Assembly: GCA_002424635.1 (NCBI GenBank)
Contig: DIKT01000053.1
Coordinates: 1 to 22,802 of the forward strand
From: Desulfobulbaceae bacterium UBA5611
Lineage (GTDB): Bacteria; Desulfobacterota; Desulfobulbia; Desulfobulbales; Desulfocapsaceae
Direction: 5' to 3'
Length of the DNA: 22,802 nucleotides
Numbering within the stretch: position 1 is the first letter of the stretch; every line of letters starts with the position of its first letter. Below the pieces are notes generated by a model. That model searched no databases and was not told the origin of the DNA. It worked only from the letters and a program-made list of their open reading frames with translations. The position numbers were made by a program, and so were the translations under genes. Below, piece after piece: positions 16,144-22,802 of the stretch.

Positions 16144-16532
16144 AGTCTTGGTCCGCCCTGGACGCGATCGCACAGAACCCCTACCACCTCCGGCAACAGT
16201 TCCGGCAATTCTTCATCCTTTTGCAGAATCTGGTCGATTTCAGGATGGTCCGACTTGAGCCGGTCCGTCTCAAGACCGGTCAGCAGGACAAATGGTTGCA
16301 TATACCCTTGTCGGCGCAGCTCGGCATGAAGCTCAATGCCGTCGCAAAGCGGCATATGCAGATCTGAAACGATCACCATGATGGCAGGGTTGGCGGCCAG
16401 TTGCTCCAAGGCCTCCAGCCCTCCCTCGGCCAGGATTACCTGAAAATCAGAGGATTCCAGGATCATGCCGGTCATGTCGGCCGTAAATGTATCGTCATCG
16501 ACCACCAGAACGGTCCTTTTGCTTTGCATCAT
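16140..16532 (-). CDS. stand-alone receiver-domain response regulator
   Basis: This 130-residue protein is a single receiver domain. VLVVDDD (8-14) supplies the acidic pocket, Asp57 in IVSDLHMP is the phosphorylation site, Thr85 is the switch residue and Lys105 completes the site. There is no output domain. GTAAGGAGCTGC lies before tandem ATGs at 16532 and 16529. It lies 29 bases after cheA and overlaps the next gene. It could be a CheY-like diffusible regulator, a phosphate sink, or a shuttle between CheA and the HPt of the downstream protein; the sequence does not decide. The region around residues 95-115 is acidic and short for a normal CheY, so binding to a flagellar motor is doubtful. 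Confidence 0.9.
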   Translation of the reverse strand: MMQSKRTVLVVDDDTFTADMTGMILESSDFQVILAEGGLEALEQLAANPAIMVIVSDLHMPLCDGIELHAELRRQGYMQPFVLLTGLETDRLKSDHPEIDQILQKDEELPELLPEVVGVLCDRVQGGPRL

Positions 16533-16561
16533 GCAGCTCCTTACTATGTTATCGTCAATGT

Positions 16562-18793
16562 TCAGCCAATCAGGGCGCGCACCGTTTCAAGCAGATTGGA
16601 TTGATCAAAGGCCCCTTTGACTATATAGGCATTAGCGCCGGCAATGACGCCCCGTCTCTTATCTTCTTCCTTCTGCCGGGAGGTAACAATGATGATCGGG
16701 ACATGGCGATATCGCTGATCTTCACGCAGCCGTTCAGTCAGAGAAAAGCCGTCCAGCCGGGGCATCTCCACATCAGTAATCACAAGATCATACAGAAGGT
16801 CACGGGTTTTGTCCAGGGCTTCCAAGCCGTCTTCAGCGGTGGCTACCGTGTAGCCATGGGCCTCCAGGATGCTCTTTTCAATTTCCCGGGTGTTAAGGGA
16901 ATCATCCACCACCAGGACCATCCGTCGGGCCGTAATATCCTGGGCTACGGTGGCGGCTGGCGCTTGGGAACTTGCCCGCGCTCGGAGCAGCAATTCAGGA
17001 ATGCGCAGAACATTGATGATCTCGTTACGATCACCGATGGTGACCCCGCTTACCAGCTGCAGGCCCTGCAGATGCAGAGGCAGGGATTTGACCACCATTT
17101 CATCACGACCGATGAGTTCCTGAACAATGAGACCGAGTTTTGCCTCCCCGTCCCGAACAATGGCAATATTGAGCTGCTGAGCGGACGTGTCCTCCCGGGC
17201 CAGTCCCAGTAAAATTCCTAACTCCTCAACCGGGATAATCTGCTCCCGCAAACGGATGGCCTGGCGATCAACTATATCGATGAGATCCCGGCGCGGAATG
17301 CTCAATACTTCTACCAGCGCCGTCGCCGGCAGGGCACAGACCCGGTCCGCTGCTGTGACCGTGAACAAAGGAAAAACAGCCAGATTAAGAGGAAGACGCA
17401 CCTGGATAGTCGTCCCGACTCCCTGTTTGCTATCGACCAGCACGCTCCCTTTGAGTTCATCAACAATATTTTTACGGACCACATCCATACCCACGCCACG
17501 GCCGGAGAGATCAGTAATAATCGGACTGGTACTGAAGCCGGGCCGAAAGATGAGGTTGGTGATCTCGGCCTTTGACATGCCGACCAGGCTTTCCGCGCTG
17601 ATAATTTTCTTCTCCAGCGCTTTCTGGCCGATCAACTCGATGTTGAGGCCCCGGCCATCATCACTCAGCGCGATGGTCACACAACCACGATCATAGCAGG
17701 CCGCCAGTTTGATAGTCCCTTTTGCCGGCTTTCCGGCTGCCAATCTCTCGTCGGCATTTTCAATTCCGTGGTCGAGACCGTTTCGTATCATATGCAGTAA
17801 AGAATCACCGAGACGCTCGATTATTCGTCGGTCAAGCTCGGTTTCCTCACCTTCCACTATGAAATCGATTTCCTTGCCTTGCTCACGGGCCAGGTCCCGA
17901 ACCGTGCGCCGCAATGGTTCGAAAATAATGGTTAACGGCTGCATCCGCAGGCGAAGAGCGGTTTCCTGCAGATCACTGAGCAGATGATCCTGCAATAAAG
18001 AGCCATCGTGGAGCGCCTTAACCGTCTGCCGCAGGGCCAGCTGCAGGGCGATGCCTTTCTCCGCCAAGCCCCGGTAAGCCTCATCCTGATTATTGAGCAG
18101 CTCGGCAACAGCGGCCGTTTGTTCACCTCGGCGCTGCTCCAATGTCCGCAAACAACCAAGTTGTCGACGGAAACGGCCATGCTCAGCGACAATCTCACCC
18201 ATCAGCCCGATCAGTTCATCAAGTTTACCGGCATGGACCCGCAGATATTCATGGTGGCCGGCATCGGGATTGGTCAGGGGCAAGGGAGCAGGAATCCGTG
18301 CTTTCTCCGCTGAAACAGGGACCTTGATGGCCATGGATGCAGCCGAAGTGGCGGCCGGGGGCGGATCAGCAGTAAGAGGGGGGGCGGCCGTTGATTCTGC
18401 CGTGATGGCGCCGGCGGCAACCAGAGACAGGGCCTCGCATAATTCGGCTGAGGCCTCGGGATTACTGTCGCCCCCGCGCATCCTGGCCAACATGGCGGTC
18501 AGCAGATCAACCCCCTGCAGCAGCAGATCGGTGGTGGTGGCTATCAGGGTGATCTTGCCGCCACGTAAGGCATCAAGGACATCCTCCATCTTATGGGCAA
18601 CCTCAGTGATGCCGGAGAGCTTCATCATGCGCGCTGAACCCTTGATCGTATGGGCTGAGCGAAAAAGGTCGTTTAAAGTTTCGGGATCATCGGCCGCTTT
18701 TTCCAGAGTGAGCAGCCCCTGGCTGAGCCGGGCGCAATGAGCCGCCGCCTCTTCAATAAACCGGCTCAGAAATTTTGAGTAATCGAAGGCCAT
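16562..18793 (-). CDS. cheA: hybrid chemotaxis histidine kinase CheA-REC (WspE-like)
   Basis: This 743-residue kinase autophosphorylates and passes phosphate to receivers. The HPt domain has SAHTIKGSARMM with His48. An alanine/proline-rich linker at about 130-180 leads to the dimerisation helices. The ATPase has the N-box RNGLDHGIE, then DDGRG and GRGVGMDV. A CheW-like domain occupies about 475-610. A C-terminal receiver has VVDDS (629-633), phospho-acceptor Asp674 and Lys726. The C-terminal receiver is the mark of hybrid CheA proteins such as WspE and FrzE. No separate CheY-binding P2 domain is obvious. The start follows AAAGGTA, 15 bases after cheR. Most likely it feeds the receiver and the GGDEF protein downstream. 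Confidence 0.95.
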   Translation of the reverse strand: MAFDYSKFLSRFIEEAAAHCARLSQGLLTLEKAADDPETLNDLFRSAHTIKGSARMMKLSGITEVAHKMEDVLDALRGGKITLIATTTDLLLQGVDLLTAMLARMRGGDSNPEASAELCEALSLVAAGAITAESTAAPPLTADPPPAATSAASMAIKVPVSAEKARIPAPLPLTNPDAGHHEYLRVHAGKLDELIGLMGEIVAEHGRFRRQLGCLRTLEQRRGEQTAAVAELLNNQDEAYRGLAEKGIALQLALRQTVKALHDGSLLQDHLLSDLQETALRLRMQPLTIIFEPLRRTVRDLAREQGKEIDFIVEGEETELDRRIIERLGDSLLHMIRNGLDHGIENADERLAAGKPAKGTIKLAACYDRGCVTIALSDDGRGLNIELIGQKALEKKIISAESLVGMSKAEITNLIFRPGFSTSPIITDLSGRGVGMDVVRKNIVDELKGSVLVDSKQGVGTTIQVRLPLNLAVFPLFTVTAADRVCALPATALVEVLSIPRRDLIDIVDRQAIRLREQIIPVEELGILLGLAREDTSAQQLNIAIVRDGEAKLGLIVQELIGRDEMVVKSLPLHLQGLQLVSGVTIGDRNEIINVLRIPELLLRARASSQAPAATVAQDITARRMVLVVDDSLNTREIEKSILEAHGYTVATAEDGLEALDKTRDLLYDLVITDVEMPRLDGFSLTERLREDQRYRHVPIIIVTSRQKEEDKRRGVIAGANAYIVKGAFDQSNLLETVRALIG

Positions 18794-18808
18794 TACCTTT
18801 AGTTCTCC

Positions 18809-20323
18809 TTACAGCAACGAGAGCTTATGCCGGCAGATTGCCATGAATTCGCCGGCATTATAGGCCAGCGGGAAAAGAGCCCGGTCCCGTTCGGCCGCAG
18901 TTTCCTGCTGCAGAATCCGTAAAGCGGTCTCATAACCATGTCTGGCCCTGTGTTGGTCAGCCTGCCGGAAGTTCATCTCAGCCAGAGAGAAATGCGCCAA
19001 CCAGCACGCTTGCTGAAGGTAAATCGTCTGCCGCAACCGCTGCCGGGCTTCCTCCTCTTCTCCATCCTGCAGGGCAATCAATCCCAGGATGAGGATCGCC
19101 TCGCCGCAGAGCGGTTGCAATTCCAGGGCCATCCGGCAGAGCGCCCTGGCCTCCTCAAGCCTGGCGGTACTCATCAGAATACTGCTTTTGAGCACCAGGG
19201 CCTCGATCAATGCCGGGTGGTCGATAACTATTTGATCGAGCAGTTGCAAGGCGGCATCAAAGCTGCTGTTCTGAGCCAGCGAGTGCGCTTGGGCAATAAG
19301 ATCTTGAACATCAATTTTCTGCAGCGGCCTGACCCGCAGCGTCGGTCCCCGGCTCGCCTCGGTCGGTATGGTACGGCATAAGCGTTCTGCACCTTTCACC
19401 GCCGGTGGTGGTTTACGGAAAAGGGCCGGTATGCTACCAGCTGGTCCTTGCCGTGTGAGACTGCGCCGTTCCCGGGGGCAGCATGCAGAGGACCGGGCTG
19501 GGGGCGGCTTATGATAAAAGAATAAACCATTCCGCTCGATTAATTTCAGCACCCCCAGATTATGGTGCATCGTTTCCGCCGCTCCGACGAAGAGATAGCC
19601 GTCTTCCCTGAGCAAGGCTGCCAGTTGACGAAAAATGGCCTCCTGTATCCGGCGAGGAAAATAGATGGAAACATTGCGGTAGAAAATAATGTCCGGCTGG
19701 TGCAGCACGGGGGGGTACGGTTCGGCCAGTAAGTTGGCCACCGCCAGAGTGACCTGCTGTTTGATCTCTCCGATTTGGTAGCGGTTGGGCCCGCAGGGGT
19801 AAAAATACCGGTCACGAAGGGTTGAGTCCATCGCCCGAAAAGAATTCCGTTCATAGATGCCGGTGCGAGCGGTAGCAATGACCTCACTGTCGATATCAAC
19901 CCCAACCACGGAGAATAATTTTTCGCTGCCGGCTCCTAAATGTTCACGCAGGATCATCGCCATAGAATATGGCTCCTCGCCGGTTGAACAGCCGGCGCTT
20001 ACCACCCGCAGCGGCTCCTGTGGCCGGCGACGGAGGATTTCCGGGGCCAGGGTGCCGGCCATCAGATGTAACTGTTCAGGTTCGCGAAAAAAATAAGTCT
20101 CATTCACCGTCAAGGCTTCCACCAGTTGCTGCAATTCCTGGCGATCATTCTGCAGGAGGCTGAGATAAGCCTCCAGTGACCCTATTTCCCGCTCGACCAT
20201 CCGTTGGCCAATCCTGGTGGACAGGCTCCGCTCGCGCTCACTTTCAAAGTGAAAACCGCAGGCTTGCAGCAGAATTTCCTTAAACGGTGCAAAACTGCTG
20301 CTAGCTTGGCTCAGGGCGTCCAT
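18809..20323 (-). CDS. cheR: CheR methyltransferase with C-terminal TPR region (WspC-like)
   Basis: This 504-residue protein methylates glutamates of the chemoreceptor using S-adenosylmethionine. The N-terminal helical CheR domain contains TVNETYFFR (72-80). The SAM-binding motif is VVSAGCSTGEEPYS (107-120), followed by GVDID and YRNVSIYF. After about residue 280 a basic, proline-rich linker leads to helical TPR-like repeats at about 345-470. TPR-fused CheR proteins are typical of Wsp-type systems. The start overlaps the end of cheB by 13 bases. The linker is rich in Arg, Ser and Pro and probably unfolded. The MCP in this cluster ends without an obvious CheR-tethering pentapeptide, so the TPR may dock the enzyme instead (inference). 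Confidence 0.92.
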   Translation of the reverse strand: MDALSQASSSFAPFKEILLQACGFHFESERERSLSTRIGQRMVEREIGSLEAYLSLLQNDRQELQQLVEALTVNETYFFREPEQLHLMAGTLAPEILRRRPQEPLRVVSAGCSTGEEPYSMAMILREHLGAGSEKLFSVVGVDIDSEVIATARTGIYERNSFRAMDSTLRDRYFYPCGPNRYQIGEIKQQVTLAVANLLAEPYPPVLHQPDIIFYRNVSIYFPRRIQEAIFRQLAALLREDGYLFVGAAETMHHNLGVLKLIERNGLFFYHKPPPARSSACCPRERRSLTRQGPAGSIPALFRKPPPAVKGAERLCRTIPTEASRGPTLRVRPLQKIDVQDLIAQAHSLAQNSSFDAALQLLDQIVIDHPALIEALVLKSSILMSTARLEEARALCRMALELQPLCGEAILILGLIALQDGEEEEARQRLRQTIYLQQACWLAHFSLAEMNFRQADQHRARHGYETALRILQQETAAERDRALFPLAYNAGEFMAICRHKLSLL

Positions 20324-21408
20324 GCGGCTGTCCGGGAAAGATTAGTTGCTGCTTGGGAAGACTCAAATTGCAACGGTTCACTGACCCGCCGCAACAACTC
20401 GGCTGGGATGGCAGCCAGGGGCAGCACTTGGTCGATGCAACCATGTTTAATGGCAACCTGATTCATGCCGTAAATCATCGAGCTTTCTTCATCCTGGGCC
20501 AGATTGACGCCACCATTATTACGGATGGCCTGCATGCCGACCAGGCCATCATGGCCCATGCCGCTTAGAATCAGACCGATGGCGTGCCTATGAAAGGCGG
20601 TGGCGACTGACATAAGCATGGTATCACAGGAGGGGTTATAAGGCCGACTGCGGTCCCGCTCCCCGAGCTGGATTACTCCCTGCTCAGAGACACGCAAAGC
20701 ATGTTCGGCCGGATTCACATAGACCAGGCCAGGGGCCAGGACTGCGCCATCCTGCGCTATCTTTACGGTCAACGTGGTTCCGCTGTTGAGCCACTCTACC
20801 ATCCCTTGGGTAAAGCCTTCGGCGATGTGCTGGGTGATTATGATCGGCGCCGGAAAGGAGGCAGGCAGTTCAGCCAGGATACTGTTGATCGCCTGAGGGC
20901 CACCGACCGAAGCGGCCATGGCGACAATTTTCCCGACAGCCTGCGGCGAGCTGCCGGTTGATTTGGTGACGATCATCTGCTGATGCTGCTCGGCCGTGCC
21001 GCGGTGCCCACGAATATCAACCTGGGCCAGCAGGCGAATTTTACCGATCAGCAGTTTCATGTTTTCCAGGCAGACATCCGGTTTTTCGATGAGATCCAAC
21101 GCCCCTTTGGAGATAGCAGTAAAGGCCGTGCGAATCCCGGTCATTGCCGTAACCACCAGGATGGGCAGCGGATTTTGGGCCATGATTCCTGCAATGGCTT
21201 CCATGCCGCCCATCACCGGCATTTCAAGATCCATGGTGACGATGTCCGGTTGCAGGGCGCTTACCTTCTCCATGGCCTCCAGACCATTGGCCGCCTCACC
21301 AATCACCTCAATATCCGGGGCGGAAGAGAGTATCTCTTTGAGCAATTCACGGACCAGAGAACTGTCGTCAACCACCAGCACTCGGATTTTCCGGTTGAGG
21401 GCGGTCAT
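20311..21408 (-). CDS. cheB: CheB protein-glutamate methylesterase
   Basis: This 365-residue protein removes methyl groups from chemoreceptors when phosphorylated. The receiver domain has VVDDS (12-16), Asp60 in TMDLEMP and Lys109. The esterase domain has the serine-protease-like triad: Ser167 in AASVGGPQ, His194 in TQHIAEGF, and Asp287 in SGMGHDG. The length is typical. Its ATG overlaps the MCP stop as ATGA (21405-21408). With CheR it provides an adaptation loop for the adjacent receptor. The C-terminal 25 residues beyond the esterase core are not conserved in my judgement. Confidence 0.95.
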   Translation of the reverse strand: MTALNRKIRVLVVDDSSLVRELLKEILSSAPDIEVIGEAANGLEAMEKVSALQPDIVTMDLEMPVMGGMEAIAGIMAQNPLPILVVTAMTGIRTAFTAISKGALDLIEKPDVCLENMKLLIGKIRLLAQVDIRGHRGTAEQHQQMIVTKSTGSSPQAVGKIVAMAASVGGPQAINSILAELPASFPAPIIITQHIAEGFTQGMVEWLNSGTTLTVKIAQDGAVLAPGLVYVNPAEHALRVSEQGVIQLGERDRSRPYNPSCDTMLMSVATAFHRHAIGLILSGMGHDGLVGMQAIRNNGGVNLAQDEESSMIYGMNQVAIKHGCIDQVLPLAAIPAELLRRVSEPLQFESSQAATNLSRTAAWTP

Positions 21409-22490
21409 ATAGCCTCGGTCTCCACCGAGGCAGGGGCGAGCGCTGAGAGCCGGCTTTGCATTTGTTCGGTAAGGGCCGCCAGTTCAGCAATTGCCAGACT
21501 CGACTGCTGAATCGCCTCAGTCGAGTCACGGGTACCCTCTTCGATGTCCTTGAGAGCGATCACCACCTGACTGCTGGCAATTCTTTGCTGCTGAGTGGAA
21601 AGAGAAATCTGGCGGGCGGAATCGGCCGTCTCTTCAACTCCATCGACGCTTTCAATCAGCATGGCCACGGTCCGGGCGGCATATTCCTGACCATCCTGGA
21701 TCAACTCAGAGCTCTTTTCGGAAGACATTACCAGGCGATTAACTGAATCCTGGATCTCGGTGATCTTATCTTCAATTTCGGCCGTTGATTCGACCACACT
21801 ATCGGCCAACCGTCGTATTTCCACCGCCACCACTCCGAATCGTTTTCCCGCCTCCCCGGCGCTGGCCGCTTCCAGGGCGGCGTTAAAGGCGATCAGCTTA
21901 GTCTGATTGGCAATATTGTTGATGATCTCCATGATCTTATTTATTTCTTTGGATTTCCGGCCGAGCTCAATGATCTCTTCGAGGCCCTCCTCGATATTCT
22001 GACTGATGTCATTGACCTTGAAGGTCAGGTTTTCAACCTCGGCGGCTCCAACCTTGGTATCTTCCAGGGTCTTGTCCGCCCGTTCAACTACACCCTGGCT
22101 GTGCTGGGCGATCTGGCTGGCGGTGGAGGAAAATTCCTCCATGGTTGAGGAAATCTCGGCAATAGAGGAGGATAGTCTAATGGCCAGGCCTGATTGCTGG
22201 CTGATGGCCCCGGCGATGGCCCCGGCCTGGGTGTGAATCTGCCCGGAGACGGACTGAAATGAGGAGAACACCGGGAAGAAGAGGCGCTTGACCAGCAGAA
22301 GTGCTAAAAAGGAAAAGAAAATTAGCAGGGCCATGATCATCAGTAGAGTTGGCGTCTTCAGCAACGCACTGACGCTCACCTCGATTCCCAGTTCCCGCTC
22401 GATCACTGAAAAAGTGAACAAGATGGCCATGGTAATGACCGTGGCCAGAAGAACGGCCATTAATCCGGCAAATTTAGTGGTTATTTTCAT
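21405..22490 (-). CDS. short methyl-accepting chemotaxis protein without a sensor domain
   Basis: This receptor of 361 residues controls the CheA kinase. Two membrane segments lie at about 8-30 and 45-70, joined by a loop of only about 15-20 residues, so no periplasmic ligand-binding domain exists. No clear HAMP is seen. The rest is the coiled-coil signalling domain with the highly conserved hairpin tip ANQTKLIAFNAALEAASAGE followed by RFGVVAVEIRRLA. The C-terminus ends SVETEAI, with no NWETF-like CheR tether. ATG 22490 is chosen over 22508 because GGAGGCAGGA lies just before it. It overlaps the cheW end by 17 bases. The stimulus is unknown: it may sense the membrane, surface contact or a partner protein. 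Confidence 0.9.
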   Translation of the reverse strand: MKITTKFAGLMAVLLATVITMAILFTFSVIERELGIEVSVSALLKTPTLLMIMALLIFFSFLALLLVKRLFFPVFSSFQSVSGQIHTQAGAIAGAISQQSGLAIRLSSSIAEISSTMEEFSSTASQIAQHSQGVVERADKTLEDTKVGAAEVENLTFKVNDISQNIEEGLEEIIELGRKSKEINKIMEIINNIANQTKLIAFNAALEAASAGEAGKRFGVVAVEIRRLADSVVESTAEIEDKITEIQDSVNRLVMSSEKSSELIQDGQEYAARTVAMLIESVDGVEETADSARQISLSTQQQRIASSQVVIALKDIEEGTRDSTEAIQQSSLAIAELAALTEQMQSRLSALAPASVETEAI

Positions 22491-22802
22491 TCCTGCCTCC
22501 CGCGGCATGGTTGGTTGAGGTTAAGTCCGAACCGCTAGTAGTCCGGAAGCGAGGTAGTAAGTTACAATCCAGTAAGATGACCATCTTCTCCCGCCAGGGC
22601 AGAACGCCCCACATCCCCTGCTTGAGTAGCAAAGGAGTAAGCAGGCGAGGAAAGGGCTGGATCTCCTTCACAGAGACTTCGACAATCTCTTCCATGGTAT
22701 CGATGATGACCCCGGCTGTCCCTGGATTCGGGGTGCCGCCTGTATTGTTGAGGGCCATGACTATCGGCTGGCGATAACTGATGGTAGTTGCCCCAAAATC
22801 GA
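22474..22802 (-). CDS. cheW: CheW-like coupling protein (partial, N-terminus off the right edge)
   Basis: The C-terminal 108 or so residues of a CheW-domain protein are present, reading in from the right edge (DFGATTISYRQPIVMALN). The beta-rich segment GVIIDTMEEIVEV matches the CheW pattern in which this strand contacts CheA and the receptor. It is followed by LLKQGMWGVLPWREKMVILL and Asp, the usual CheW end. The internal Met is not the real start. A polar tail of about 25 residues follows the domain. CheW bridges CheA to the receptor. The assignment rests on pattern and on the cheA/cheB/cheR context, since half the domain is missing. Confidence 0.8.
   Translation of the reverse strand, partial: DFGATTISYRQPIVMALNNTGGTPNPGTAGVIIDTMEEIVEVSVKEIQPFPRLLTPLLLKQGMWGVLPWREKMVILLDCNLLPRFRTTSGSDLTSTNHAAGGRNENNH
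22496..22500 (-). promoter_or_regulatory. ribosome binding site that decides the MCP start
   Basis: GGAGG five bases before ATG 22490 on the minus strand supports this start over the ATG at 22508, which has no such site. It lies inside the last codons of cheW, suggesting translational coupling. Confidence 0.65.

Noticed and set aside
16144..16173. Ten-residue longer start for the HPt-REC-REC-GGDEF protein
   Set aside because: It would overlap the preceding gene by 34 bases, while ATG 16143 gives the common ATGA stop/start overlap.
15622..17212. Plus-strand open frames of 235 and 241 codons
   Set aside because: They are antisense to the receiver, GGDEF and cheA genes and show no recognisable motif.

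Overview
The window most likely comes from an anaerobic, sulfur-metabolising Desulfobacterota bacterium (Desulfobulbales-like). I infer this from a Group 3c (Mvh-type) NiFe hydrogenase joined to HdrA and MvhD, a TusA-family sulfur carrier, a c7-type triheme cytochrome beside a Tat-exported molybdopterin oxidoreductase, and sensory proteins of a style common in that phylum. The species cannot be fixed from this sequence alone. Coding density is high. There are no tRNA or rRNA genes, CRISPR arrays, transposases or insertion sequences that I can recognise.

Region 1 (1-3725, minus strand) is a respiratory operon. It is read from a near-consensus sigma-70 promoter at 3725-3696 through an unusually long leader. 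Its genes are a secreted triheme c7-type cytochrome, a four-cluster ferredoxin subunit, and a Tat-exported molybdenum enzyme of the tetrathionate/selenate/thiosulfate reductase type that runs off the left edge. A membrane subunit may lie beyond the edge.

Region 2 (3942-8856) holds ordinary single genes. yjbQ (minus) is divergent from a large membrane diguanylate cyclase (Cache-GAF-PAS-GGDEF, plus). Next come a small CMD/AhpD-like protein and a secreted HAF-repeat protein with a PEP-CTERM sorting signal (both plus).

Region 3 (8907-22802, minus strand) is one uninterrupted string of thirteen genes, with gaps of 29 bases or less and many start/stop overlaps. Its upstream part is a chemosensory array resembling the Wsp/ACF class: cheW (cut by the right edge), an MCP with no sensor domain, cheB, cheR-TPR, hybrid cheA-REC, a lone receiver, and an HPt-REC-REC-GGDEF output protein. 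No flagellar gene, cheD or cheC is present, so the probable output is cyclic di-GMP.

One base after the stop of the GGDEF gene the same strand continues into mvhG, mvhA, a hydrogenase maturation protease, hdrA, mvhD and a tusA-like gene. HdrB and HdrC are absent. This physical fusion of a Wsp-like c-di-GMP chemosensory pathway to a soluble hydrogenase/HdrA electron-transfer module is the most interesting feature of the window. It suggests that hydrogen or redox metabolism and surface or biofilm behaviour are expressed together, but a functional link is inference.
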